64,000 bases of DNA from Apoderus coryli. Taxonomy: Eukaryota; Arthropoda; Insecta; Coleoptera; Attelabidae. The notes beneath the pieces were generated by a model. The model did not search any database and was not told where the DNA came from. It worked only from the letters and a program-made list of their open reading frames with translations. The stretch lies in contig CAJVRQ020000093.1 of assembly GCA_911728435.2 (NCBI GenBank), forward strand, positions 1 to 64,000, read 5' to 3'. Positions within the stretch are counted from its first letter, which is position 1. Every line of letters begins with the position of its first letter. Positions 12,002 through 25,481 of this stretch are shown piece after piece. The position numbers and the translations under genes are program-made.

Positions 12002-15000
12002 CCAAAAACCTGTTTTCTCACTTAGAATTTAAAAGTAAATTTTATTAGTGAAAATAAGTTAGATTAAGCGTAAATAAGCAATTTAGAACGAATTAGCGCG
12101 TTTTGTTACTAAAATATTGTTATTTAGAATTAAACATTTCAAATGGCTCCCAAAAAGCTGTTTTCTCACTTAGAAATTAAAAGTAAATTTGATTAGTCTA
12201 AAGAAATTAGATTAAGCATAAAAAAGCAAATTAGAACGATTTAGCGCGTTTTGTTACTAAAATTTTGTTATTTAGAATTAAACTTTTCAAATGGCTCCCA
12301 AAAAGCTGTTTTCTCACTTAGAATTTAAAAGTAAATTTTATTAGTCAAAAGAAATTAGATTAAGCATAAAAAAGCAAATTAGAACGAATTAGAGGGTTTT
12401 GTTACTAAAATTTTATTATTTAGAATTAAACTTTTCAAATGGCTCCCAAAAAGCTGTTTTCTCACTTAGAATTTAAAAGTAAATTTTATTAGTCTAAAGA
12501 AATTAGATTAAGCATAAAAAAGCAAATTAGAACGATTTAGCGCGTTTTGTTACTAAAATTTTGTTATTTAGAATTAAACGTTTCAAATGGCTCCCAAAAA
12601 GCTGTTTTCTCACTTAGAAATTAAAAGTAAATTTTATTAGTCTAAAGAAATTAGATTAAGCATAAAAAAGCAAATTAGAACGATTTAGCGCGTTTTGTTA
12701 CTAAAATTTTGTTATTTAGAATTAAACTTTTCAAATGGCTCCCAAAAAGCTGTTTTCTCACTTAGAATTTAAAAGTAAATTTTATTAGTGAAAATAAGTT
12801 AGATTAAGCGTAAATAAGCAATTTAGAACGAATTAGAGCGTTTTGTTACTAAAATTTTGTTATTTAGAATTAAACGTTCAAATGGCTCCCAAAAAGCTGT
12901 TTTCTCACTTAGAATTAAAAAGTAAATTTTATTAGTCAAAAGAAATTAGTTTAAGCATAAAAAAGCAAATTAGAACGAATTAGAGCGTTTTGTTACTAAA
13001 AATTTGATATTTAGAATTAAACTTTTCAAATGGCTCCCAAAAAGCTGTTTTCTCACTTAGAATTTAAAAGTAAATTTTATTAGTCTAAAGAAATTAGATT
13101 AAGCATAAAAAAGCAAATTAGAACGATTTAGAGCGTTTTGTTACTAAAATTTTGTTATTTAGAATTAAACTTTTCAAATGGCTCCCAAAAAGCTGTTTTC
13201 TCACTTAGAATTTAAAAGTAAATTTTATTAGTGAAAATAAGCAATTTAGAACGAATTAGCGCGTTTTGTTACTAAAATTTTGTTATTTAGAATTAAACTT
13301 TTCAAATGGCTCCCAAAAAGCTGTTTTCTCACTTAGAATTTAAAAGTAAATTTTATTAGTCAAAAGAAATTAGATTAAGCATAAAAAAGCAAACTAGAAA
13401 GAATTAGAGCGTTTAGTTACTAAAATTTTGTTAATTAGAATTAAACTTTTCAAATGGCTCCCAAAAAGCTGTTTTCTCACTTAGAATTTAAAAGTAAATT
13501 TTATTAGTCAAAATATGTTAGATTATGCGTAAATAATCAATTTAGAACGATTTAGCGCGTTTTGTTACTAAATTTTTGTTATTTAGTATTAAACTTTTCA
13601 AATGGCTCCCAAAAAGCTGTTTTCTCACTTAGAATATAAAAGTAAATTTTATTAGTCAAAAGAAATTAGATTAAGCATAAAAAAGCAAATTAGAACGAAT
13701 TAGAGCGTTTTGTTACTAAAATTTTGTTAATTAGAATTAAACTTTTCAAATGGCTCCCAAAAAGCTGTTTTCTCACTTAGAATTTAAAAGTAAATTTTAT
13801 TAGTCAAAAGAAATTAGATTAAGCATAAAAAAAGCAAATTAGAACGATTTAGAGCGTTTTGTTACTAAAATTTTGTTATTTAGAATTAAACTTTTCAAAT
13901 GGCTCCCAAAAAGCTGTTTTCTCACTTAGAATTTAAAAGTAAATTTTATTAGTGAAAATAAGCAATTTAGAACGAACTAGCGCGTTTTGTTACTAAAATT
14001 TTGTTATTTAGAATTAAACTTTTCAAATGGCTCCCAAAAAGCTGTTTTCTCACTTAGAATTTAAAAGTAAATTTTATTAGTCAAAAGAAATTAGATTAAG
14101 CATAAAAAAGCAAACTAGAAAGAATTAGAGCGTTTAGTTACTAAAATTTTGTTAATTAGAATTAAACTTTTCAAATGGCTCCCAAAAACCTGTTTTCTCA
14201 CTTAGAATTTAAAAGTAAATTTTATTAGTGAAAATAAGTTAGATTAAGCGTAAATAAGCAATTTAGAACGAATTAGCGCGTTTTGTTACTAAAATATTGT
14301 TATTTAGAATTAAACATTTCAAATGGCTCCCAAAAAGCTGTTTTCTCACTTAGAAATTAAAAGTAAATTTGATTAGTCTAAAGAAATTAGATTAAGCATA
14401 AAAAAGCAAATTAGAACGATTTAGCGCGTTTTGTTACTAAAATTTTGTTATTTAGAATTAAACTTTTCAAATGGCTCCCAAAAAGCTGTTTTCTCACTTA
14501 GAATTTAAAAGTAAATTTTATTAGTCAAAAGAAATTAGATTAAGCATAAAAAAGCAAATTAGAACGAATTAGAGGGTTTTGTTACTAAAATTTTATTATT
14601 TAGAATTAAACTTTTCAAATGGCTCCCAAAAAGCTGTTTTCTCACTTAGAATTTAAAAGTAAATTTTATTAGTCTAAAGAAATTAGATTAAGCATAAAAA
14701 AGCAAATTAGAACGATTTAGCGCGTTTTGTTACTAAAATTTTGTTATTTAGAATTAAACTTTTCAAATGGCTCCCAAAAAGCTGTTTTCTCACTTAGAAT
14801 TTAAAAGTAAATTTTATTAGTGAAAATAAGTTAGATTAAGCGTAAATAAGCAATTTAGAACGAATTAGAGCGTTTTGTTACTAAAATTTTGTTATTTAGA
14901 ATTAAACGTTCAAATGGCTCCCAAAAAGCTGTTTTCTCACTTAGAATTAAAAAGTAAATTTTATTAGTCAAAAGAAATTAGTTTAAGCATAAAAAAGCAA

Positions 15001-16360
15001 ATTAGAACGAATTAGAGCGTTTTGTTACTAAAAATTTGATATTTAGAATTAAACTTTTCAAATGGCTCCCAAAAAGCTGTTTTCTCACTTAGAATTTAAA
15101 AGTAAATTTTATTAGTCTAAAGAAATTAGATTAAGCATAAAAAAGCAAATTAGAACGAATTAGCGCGTTTTGTTACTAAAATTTTGTTATTTAGAATTAA
15201 ACTTTTCAAATGGCTCCCAAAAAGCTGTTTTCTCACTTAGAATTTAAAAGTAAATTTTATTAGTCAAAAGAAATTAGATTAAGCATAAAAAAGCAAACTA
15301 GAAAGAATTAGAGCGTTTAGTTACTAAAATTTTGTTAATTAGAATTAAACTTTTCAAATGGCTCCCAAAAAGCTGTTTTCTCACTTAGAATTTAAAAGTA
15401 AATTTTATTAGTCAAAATATGTTAGATTATGCGTAAATAATCAATTTAGAACGATTTAGCGCGTTTTGTTACTAAATTTTTGTTATTTAGTATTAAACTT
15501 TTCAAATGGCTCCCAAAAAGCTGTTTTCTCACTTAGAATATAAAAGTAAATTTTATTAGTCAAAAGAAATTAGATTAAGCATAAAAAAGCAAATTAGAAC
15601 GAATTAGAGCGTTTTGTTACTAAAATTTTGTTAATTAGAATTAAACTTTTCAAATGGCTCCCAAAAAGCTGTTTTCTCACTTAGAATTTAAAAGTAAATT
15701 TTATTAGTCAAAAGAAATTAGATTAAGCATAAAAAAGCAAATTAGAACGAATTAGAGCGTTTTGTTACTAAAATTTTGTTAATTAGAATTAAACTTTTCA
15801 AATGGCTCCCAAAAAGCTGTTTTCTCACTTAGAAATTGTTTTCTCACTTAGAATTTAAAAGTTAATTTTATTAGTCAAAAGAAATTAGATTAAGCGTAAA
15901 TAAGCAATTTAGAACGGATTAGCGCGTTTTGTTACTAAAATTTTGTTATTTAGAATTAAACGTTCAAATGGCTGCCAAAAAGCTGTTTTCTCACTTAGAA
16001 TTTAAAAGTAAATTTTATTAGTCTAAAGAAATTAGATTAAGCATAAAAAAGCAAATTAGAACGAATAGAGCGTTTTGTTACTAAAATTTTGTTATTTAGA
16101 ATTAAACTTTTCAAATGGCTCCCAAAAAGCTGTTTTCTCACATAGAATTTAAAAGTAAATTTTATTAGTGAAAATAAGTTAGATAAAGCGTAAATAAGCA
16201 ATTTAGAACTAATTAGCGCGTTTTGTTACTAAAATTTTGTTATTTAGAATTAAACGTTTCAAATGGCTCCCAAAAAGCTGTTTTCTCACTTAGAAATTAA
16301 AAGTAAATTTTATTAGTCTAAAGAAATTAGATTAAGCATAAAAAAGCAAATTAGAACGAT
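12002..16360 (+). repeat. 15-monomer duplication, offset 2180 bp
   Basis: Rare marks recur at exactly 2180 bp: taaacatttc at 12131 and 14311, and agagggtttt at 12391 and 14571. The period equals 15 monomers less two copies of a 20-bp deletion within the unit, at about 13232 and 13961. The match weakens beyond about 15.4 kb, so the end given is an outer estimate. Confidence 0.7.
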
Positions 16361-19300
16361 TTAGAGCGTTTTGTTACTAAAATTTTGTTATTTAGAATTA
16401 AACTTTTCAAATGGCTCCCAAAAAGCTGTTTTCTCACTTAGAAATTAAAAGTAAATTTTATTAGTCTAAAGAAATTAGATTAAGCATAAAAAAGCAAATT
16501 AGAACGATTTAGCGCGTTTTGTTACTAAAATTTTGTTATTTAGAATTAAACTTTTCAAATGGCTCCCAAAAAGCTGTTTTCTCACTTAGAAATAAGCAAT
16601 TTAGAACGAATTAGCGCGTTTTGTTACTAAAATTTGTTATTTAGAATTAAACGTTCAAATGGCTCCCAAAAAGCTGTTTTCTCACTTAGAATTTAAAAGT
16701 AAATTTTATTAGTCTAAAGAAATTAGATTAAGCATAAAAAAAGCAAATTAGAACGATTTAGAGCGTTTTGTTACTAAAATTTTGTTATTTAGAATTAAAC
16801 TTTTCAAATGGCTCCCAAAAAGCTGTTTTCTCACTTAGAATTTAAAAGTTAATTTTATTAGTCAAAAGAAATTAGATTAAGCGTAAATACGCAATTTAGA
16901 ACGGATTAGCGCGTTTTGTTACTAAAATTTTGTTATTTAGAATTAAACGTTCAAATGGCTGCCAAAAAGCTGTTTTCTCACTTAGAATTTAAAAGTAAAT
17001 TTTATTAGTCTAAAGAAATTAGATTAAGCATAAAAAAGCAAATTAGAACGAATTAGAGCGTTTTGTTACTAAAATTTTGTTAATTAGAATTAAACTTTTC
17101 AAATGGCTCCCAAAAAGCTGTTTTCTCACTTAGAAATTAAAAGTAAATTTTATTAGTGAAAATAAGTTAGATTAAGCGTAAATAAGCAATTTAGAACGAA
17201 TTAGAGCGTTTTGTTACTAAAATTTTGTTATTTAGAATTACACGTTCAAATGGCTCCCAAAAAGCTGTTTTCTCACTTAGAATTTAAAAGTAAATTTTAT
17301 TAGTCTAAAGAAATTAGATTAAGCTTAAAAAAGCAAATTAGAACGATTTAGAGCGTTTTGTTACTAAAATTTTGTTATTTAGAATTAAACTTTTCAAATG
17401 GCTCCCAAAAAGCTGTTTTCTCACTTAGAATTTAAAAGTAAATTTTATTAGTGAAAATAAGTTAGATTAAGCGTAAATAAGCAATTTAGAACGAATTAGC
17501 GCGTTTTGTTACTAAAATTTTGTTATTTAGAATTACACGTTCAAATGGCTCCCAAAAGCTGTTTTCTCACTTAGAATTTAAAAGTAAATTTTATTAGTCT
17601 AAAGAAATTAGATTAAGCATAAAAAAGCAAATTAGAACGAATTAGAGCGTTTTGTTACTAAAATTTTGTTAATTAGAATTAAACTAAACTAAAAGTAAAT
17701 TTTATTAGTGAAAATAAGTTAGATTAAGCGTAAATAAGCAATTTAGAACGAATTAGAGCGTTTTGTTACTAAAATTTTGTTATTTAGAATTACACGTTCA
17801 AATGGCTCCCAAAAAGCTGTTTTCTCACTTAGAATTTAAAAGTAAATTTTATTAGTCAAAAGAAATTAGATTAAGCATAAAAAAGCAAATTAGAAAGAAT
17901 TAGAGCGTTTAGTTACTAAAATTTTGTTAATTAGAATTAAACTTTTCAAATGGCTCCCAAAAAGCTGTTTAGAATTACTTAGAATTTAAAAGTAAATTTT
18001 ATTAGTCTAAAGAAATTAGATTGAGCATAAAAAAGCAAATTAGAACGATTTAGAGCGTTTTGTTACTAAAATTTTGTTATTTAGAATTAAACTTTTCAAA
18101 TGGCTCCCAAAAAGCTGTTTTCTCACTTAGAATTTAAAAGTAAATTTTATTAGTGAAAATAAGTTAGATTAAGCGTAAATAAGCAATTTAGAACGAATTA
18201 GCGCGTTTTGTTACTAAAATTGTGTTATATTCAATTAAACTTTTCAAATGGGTCCCAAAAAGCTGTTTTCTCACTTAGAATTTAAAAGTAAATTTTAGTA
18301 GTCAAAAGGAATTAGATTAAGCATAAAAAAGCAAATTAGAACGAATTAGAGCGTTTTGTTACTAAAATTTTGTTATTTAGAATTAAACTTTTCAAATGGC
18401 TCCCAAAAAGCTGTTTTCTCACTTAGAATTTAAAAGTAAATTTTATTAGTCAAAATAAGTTAGATTATGCGTAAATAATCAATTTAGAACGATTTAGCGC
18501 GTTTTGTTACTAAATTTTTGTTATTTAGTATTAAACTTTTCAAATGGCTCCCAAAAAGCTGTTTTCTCACTTAGAATATAAAAGTAAATTTTATTAGTCA
18601 AAAGAAATTAGATTAAGCATAAAAAAGCAAATTAGAACGAATTAGAGCGTTTTGTTACTAAAATTTTGTTAATTAGAATTAAACTTTTCAAATGGCTCCC
18701 AAAAAGCTGTTTTCTCACTTAGAATTTAAAAGTAAATTTTATTAGTCAAAAGCAATTAGATTAAGAATAAAAAAGCATATTAGAACGAATTAGAGCGTTT
18801 TGTTACTAAAATTTTGTTAATTAGAATTAACCTTTTCAAATGGCTCCCAAAAAGCTGTTTTCTCACTTAGAAATTAAAAGTAAATTTTATTAGTCTAAAG
18901 AAATTAGATTAAGCATAAAAAAGCAAATTAGAACGATTTAGCGCGTTTTGTTACTAAAATTTTGTTATTTAGAATTAAACTTTTCAAATGGCTCCCAAAA
19001 AGCTGTTTTCTCACTTAGAAATAAGCAATTTAGAACGAATTAGCGCGTTTTGTTACTAAAATTTTGTTATTTAGAATTAAACGTTCAAATGGCTCCCAAA
19101 AAGCTGTTTTCTCACTTAGAATTTAAAAGTAAATTTTATTAGTCTAAAGAAATTAGATTAAGCATAAAAAAGCAAATTAGAACGATTTAGAGCGTTTTGT
19201 TACTAAAATTTTGTTATTTAGAATTAAACTTTTAAAATGGCTCCCAAAAAGCTGTTTTCTCACTTAGAATTTAAAAGTTAATTTTATTAGTCAAAAGAAA

Positions 19301-20900
19301 TTAGATTAAGCGTAAATAAGCAATTAGAACGGATTAGCGCGTTTTGTTACTAAAATTTTGTTATTTAGAATTAAACGTTCAAATGGCTGCCAAAAAGCTG
19401 TTTTCTCACTTAGAATTTAAAAGTATATTTTATTAGTCTAAAGAAATTAGATTAAGCATAAAAAAGCAAATTAGAACGATTTAGCGGGTTTTGTTACTAA
19501 AATTTTGTTATTTAGAATTAAACTTTTCAAATGGCTCCCAAAAAGCTGTTTTCTCACTTAGAATTTAAAAGTAAATTTTATTAGTGAAAATAAGCAATTT
19601 AGAACGAATTAGCGCGTTTTGTTACTAAAATTTTGTTATTTAGAATTAAACTTTTCAAATGGCTCCCAAAAAGCTGTTTTCTCACTTAGAATTTAAAAGT
19701 AAATTTTATTAGTCAAAAGAAATTAGATAAAGCATAAAAAAGCAAATTGGAACGAATTAGAGCGTTTTGTTACTAAAATTTTGTTAATTAGAATTAAACT
19801 TTTCAAATGGCTCCCAAAAAGCTGTTTTCTCACTTAGAATTTAAAAGTAAATTTTATTAGTCAAAATATGTTAGATTATGCGTAAATAATCAATTTAGAA
19901 CGATTTAGCGCGTTTTGTTACTAAATTTTTGTTATTTAGTATTAAACTTTTCAAATGGCTCCCAAAAAGCTGTTTTCTCACTTAGAATATAAAAGTAAAT
20001 TTTATTAGTCAAAAGAAATTAGATTAAGCATAAAAAAGCAAATTAGAACGAATTAGAGCGTTTTGTTACTAAAATTTTGTTAATTAGAATTAAACTTTTC
20101 AAATGGCTCCCAAAAAGCTGTTTTCTCACTTAGAATTTAAAAGTAAATTTTATTAGTCAAAAAGAAATTAGATTAAGCATAAAAAAGCAAATTAGAACGA
20201 ATTAGAGCGTTTTGTTACTAAAATTTTGTAATTAGAATTAAACTTTTCAAATGGCTCCCAAAAAGCTTTTTCACTTAGAAATTGTTTTCTCACTTAGAAT
20301 TTAAAAGTTAATTTTATTAGTCAAAAGAAATTAGATTAAGCGTAAATAAGCAATTTAGAACGGATTAGCGCGTTTTGTTACTAAAATTTTGTTATTTAGA
20401 ATTAAACGTTCAAATGGCTGCCAAAAAGCTGTTTTCCTCCACTTAGAATTTAAAAGTAAATTTTATTAGTCTAAAGAAATTAGATTAAGCATAAAAAAGC
20501 AAATTAGAACGAATAGAGCGTTTTGTTACTAAAATTTTGTTATTTAGAATTAAACTTTTCAAATGGCTCCCAAAAACCTGTTTTCTCACTTAGAATTTAA
20601 AAGTAAATTTTTATTAGTGAAAATAAGTTAGATTAAGCGTAAATAAGCAATTTAGAACGAATTAGCGCGTTTTGTTACTAAAATTTTGTTATTTAGAATT
20701 AAACTTTTCAATGGCTCCCAAAAAGCTGTTTTCTCACTTAGAAATTAAAAGTAAATTTTATTAGTCTAAAGAAATTAGATTAAGCATAAAAAAGCAAATT
20801 AGAACGATTTAGCGCGTTTTGTTACTAAAATTTTGTTATTTAGAATTAAACTTTTCAAATGGCTCCCAAAAAGCTGTTTTCTCACTTAGAATAAGCAATT
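15340..20900 (+). repeat. Segment near 15.4-16.5 kb repeated near 19.8-20.9 kb
   Basis: Two unusual junctions occur in the same order at offsets of 4446-4449 bp. One is the partial duplication ttagaaattgttttctcac at about 15831 and 20277. The other is the one-base deletion gaatagagcg at 16063 and 20511. The gtcaaaatatgttagattat monomer precedes both (15411 and 19860). The right copy has extra small changes such as ttttcctccac near 20434. The interval given spans both copies and the material between them. Confidence 0.72.
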
Positions 20901-23900
20901 TAGAACGAATTAGCGCGTTTTGTTACTAAAATTTTGTTATTTATAATCAAACGTTCAAATGGCTCCCAAAAAGCTGTTTTCTCACTTAGAATTTAAAAGT
21001 AAATTTTATTAGTCTAAAGAAATTAGATTAAGCATAAAAAAGCAAATTAGAACGATTTAGAGCGTTTTGTTACTAAAATTTTGTTATTTAGAATTAAACT
21101 TTTCAAATGGCTCCCAAAAAAGCTGTTTTCTCACTTAGAAATTAAAAGTAAATTTTATTAGTCTAAAGAAATTAGATTAAGCATAAAAAAGCAAATTAGA
21201 ACGATTTAGCGCGTTTTGTTACTAAAATTTTGTTATTTAGAATTAAACTTTTCAAATGGCTCCCAAAAAGCTGTTTTCTCACTTAGAATAAAAAAGCAAT
21301 TTAGAACGAATTAGCGCGTTTTGTTACTAAAATTTTGTTATTTAGAATTAAACGTTCAAATGGCTCCCAAAAAGCTGTTTTCTCACTTAGAATTTAAAAG
21401 TAAATTTTATTAGTCTAAAGAAATTAGATTAAGCATAAAAAAGCAAATTAGAACGATTTAGAGCGTTTTGTTACTAAAATTTTGTTATTTAGAATTAAAC
21501 TTTTCAAATGGCTCCCAAAAAGCTGTTTTCTCACTTAGAATTTAAAAGTAAATTTTATTAGTCAAAATAAGTTAGATTAAGCGTAAATACGCAATTTAGA
21601 ACCGATTAGCGCGTTTTGTTACTAAAATTTTGTTATTTAGAATTAAACGTTCAAATGGCTGCCAAAAAGCTGTTTTCTCACTTAGAATTTAAAAGTAAAT
21701 TTTATTAGTCTAAAGAAATTAGATTAAGCATAAAAAAGCAAATAAGAACGAATTAGAGCGTTTTGTTACTAAAATTTTGATATTTAGAATTAAACTTTTC
21801 AAATGGCTCCCAAAAAGCTGTTTTCTCACTTAGAATTTAAAAGTAAATTTTATTAGTCTAAAGAAATTAGATTAAGCATAAAAAAGCAAATTAGAACGAA
21901 TTAGAGCGTTTTGTTACTAAAATTTTGTTAATTAGAATTAAACTTTTCAAATGGCTCTCAAAAAGCTGTTTTCTCACTTAGAAATTAAAAGTAAATTTTA
22001 TTAGTCTAAAGAAATTAGATTAAGCATAAAAAAGCAAATTAGAACGATTTAGCGCGTTTTGTTACTAAAATTTTGTTATTTAGAATTAAACTTTTCAAAT
22101 GGCTCCCAAAAAGCTGTTTTCTCACTTAGAAATAAGCAATTTAGAACGAATTAGCGCGTTTTGTTACTAAAATTTTGTTATTTAGAATTAAACGTTCAAA
22201 TGGCTCCCAAAAAGCTGTTTTCTCACTTAGAATTTAAAAGTAAATTTTATTAGTCTAAAGAAATTAGATTAAGCATAAAAAAGCAAATTAGAACGATTTA
22301 GAGCGTTTTGTTACTAAAATTTTGTTATTTAGAATTAAACTTTTCAAATGGCTCCCAAAAAGCTGTTTTCTCACTTAGAATTTAAAAGTTAATTTTATTA
22401 GTCAAAAGAAATTAGATTAAGCGTAAATAAGCAATTTAGAACGGATTAGCGCGTTTTGTTACTAAAATTTTGTTATTTAGAATTAAACGTTCAAATGGCT
22501 GCCAAAAAGCTGTTTTCTCACTTAGAATTTAAAAGTAAATTTTATTAGTCTAAAGAAATTAGATTAAGCATAAAAAAGCAAATTAGAACGATTTAGCGCG
22601 TTTTGTTACTAAAATTTTGTTATTTAGAATTAAACTTTTCAAATGGCTCCCAAAAAGCTGTTTTCTCACTTAGAAATTAAAAGTAAATTTGATTAGTCTA
22701 AAGAAATTAGATTAAGCATAAAAAAGCAAATTAGAACGATTTAGCGCGTTTTGTTACTAAAATTTTGTTATTTAGAATTAAACTTTTCAAATGGCTCCCA
22801 AAAAGCTGTTTTCTCACTTAGAATTTAAAAGTAAATTTTATTAGTGAAAATAAGTTAGATTAAGCGTAAATAAGCAATTTAGAACGAATTAGAGCGTTTT
22901 GTTACTAAAATATTGTTATTTAGAATTAAATGTTTCAAATGGCTCCCAAAAAGCTGTTTTCTCACTTAGAATTTAAAAGTAAATTTTATTAGTGAAAATA
23001 AGTTAGATTAAGCGTAAATAAGCAATTTAGAACGAATTAGCGCGTTTTGTTACTAAAATTTTGTTATTTAGAATTAAACGTTCAAATGGCTCCCAAAAAG
23101 CTGTTTTCTCACTTAGAATTTAAAAGTAAATTTTATTAGTCGAAAGAAATTAGATTAAGCATAAAAAAGCAAATTAGAACGAATTAGAGCGTTTTGTTAC
23201 TAAAATTTTGATATTTAGAATTAAACTTTTCAAATGGCTCCCAAAAAGCTGTTTTCTCACTTAGAATTTAAAAGTAAATTTTATTAGTCTAAAGAAATTA
23301 TATTAAGCATAAAAAAGCAAATTAGAACGATTTAGAGCGCTTTGTTACTAAAATTTTGTTATTTAGAATTACACTTTTCAAATGGCTCCCAAAAAGCTGT
23401 TTTCTCACTTAGAATTTAAAAGTTAATTTTATTAGTTAAAAGAAATTAGATTAAGCGTAAAAAAGCAAATTAGAACGATTTAGCGCGTTTTGTTACTAAA
23501 ATTTTGTTATTTAGAATTAAACTTTTCAAATGGCTCCCAAAAAGCTGTTTTCTCACTTAGAATTTAAAAGTAAATTTTATTAGAGAAACTAAGTTAGATT
23601 AAGCGTAAATAAGCAATTTAGAACGAATTAGCGCGTTTTGTTACTAAAATTTTGTTATTTAGAATTAAACGTTCAAATGGCTCCCAAAAAGCTGTTTTCT
23701 CACTTAGAATTTAAAAGTAAATTTTATTAGTCTAAAGAAATTAGATTAAGCATAAAAAAGCAAATTAGAACGATTTAGAGGGTTTTGTTACTAAAATTTT
23801 GTTATTTAGAATTAAACTTTTCAAATGGCTCCCAAAAAGCTGTTTTCTCACTTAGAATTTAAAAGTTAATTTTATTAGTCAAAAGAAATTATATTAAGCG

Positions 23901-25481
23901 TAAATAAGCAATTTAGAACGGATTAGCGCGTTTTGTTACTAAAATTTTGTTATTTAGAATTAAACGTTCAAATGGCTGCCAAAAAGCTGTTTTCTCACTT
24001 AGAATTTAAAAGTAAATTTTATTAGTCTAAAGAAATTAGATTAAGCATAAAAAAGCAAATTAGAACGAATTAGAGCGTTTTGTTACTAAAATTTTGTTAT
24101 TTAGAATTAAACTTTTCAAATGGCTCCCAAAAAGCTGTTTTCTCACTTAGAATTTAAAAGTAAATGTTATTAGTGAAAATAAGTTAGATTAAGCGTAAAT
24201 AAGCAATTTAGAACGAATTAGCGCGTTTTGTTACTAAAATTTTGTTATTTAGAATTAAACGTTTCAAATGGCTCCCAAAAAGCTGTTTTCTCACTTAGAA
24301 ATTAAAAGTAAATTTTATTAGTCTAAAGAAATTAGATTAAGCATAAAAAAGCAAATTAGAACGATTTAGCGCGTTTTGTTACTAAAATTTTGTTATTTAG
24401 AATTAAACTTTTCAAATGGCTCCCAAAAAGCTGTTTTCTCACTTAGAATTTAAAAGTAAATTTTATTAGTGAAAATAAGTTAGATTAAGCGTAAATAAGC
24501 AATTTAGAACGAATTAGAGCGTTTTGTTACTAAAATTTTGTTATTTAGAATTAAACGTTCAAATGGCTCCCAAAAAGCTGTTTTCTCACTTAGAATTTAA
24601 AAGTAAATTTTATTAGTCAAAAGAAATTAGATTAAGCATAAAAAAGCAAATTAGAAAGAATTAGAGCGTTTAGTTACTAAAATTTTGTTAATTAGAATTA
24701 AACTTTTCAAATGGCTCCCAAAAAGCTGTTTTCTCACTTAGAATTTAAAAGTAAATTTTATTAGTCAAAAGGAATTAGATTAAGCATAAAAAAGCAAATT
24801 AGAACGAATTAGAGCGTTTTGTTACTAAAATTTTGTTATTTAGAATTAAACTTTTCAAATGGCTCCCAAAAAGCTGTTTTCTCACTTAGAATTTAAAAGT
24901 AAATTTTATTAGTCAAAATATGTTAGATTATGCGTAAATAATCAATTTAGAACGATTTAGCGCGTTTTGTTACTAAATTTTTTGTTATTTAGTATTAAAC
25001 TTTTCAAATGGCTCCCAAAAAGCTGTTTTCTCACTTAGAATATAAAAGTAAATTTTATTAGTCAAAAGAAATTAGATTAAGCATAAAAAAGCAAATTAGA
25101 ACGAATTAGAGCGTTTTGTTACTAAAATTTTGTTAATTAGAATTAAACTTTTCAAATGGCTCCCAAAAAGCTGTTTTCTCACTTAGAATTTAAAAGTAAA
25201 TTTTATTAGTCAAAAGAAATTAGATTAAGCATAAAAAAGCAAATTAGAAAGAATTAGAGCGTTTAGTTACTAAAATTTTGTTAATTAGAATTAAACTTTT
25301 CAAATGGCTCCCAAAAAGCTGTTTTCTCACTTAGAATTTAAAAGTAAATTTTATTAGTCAAAAGGAATTAGATTAAGCATAAAAAAGCAAATTAGAACGA
25401 ATTAGAGCGTTTTGTTACTAAAATTATGTTATTTAGAATTAAACTTTTCAAATTCTAAAAAAGCTAATTAGAACGTTTTAG

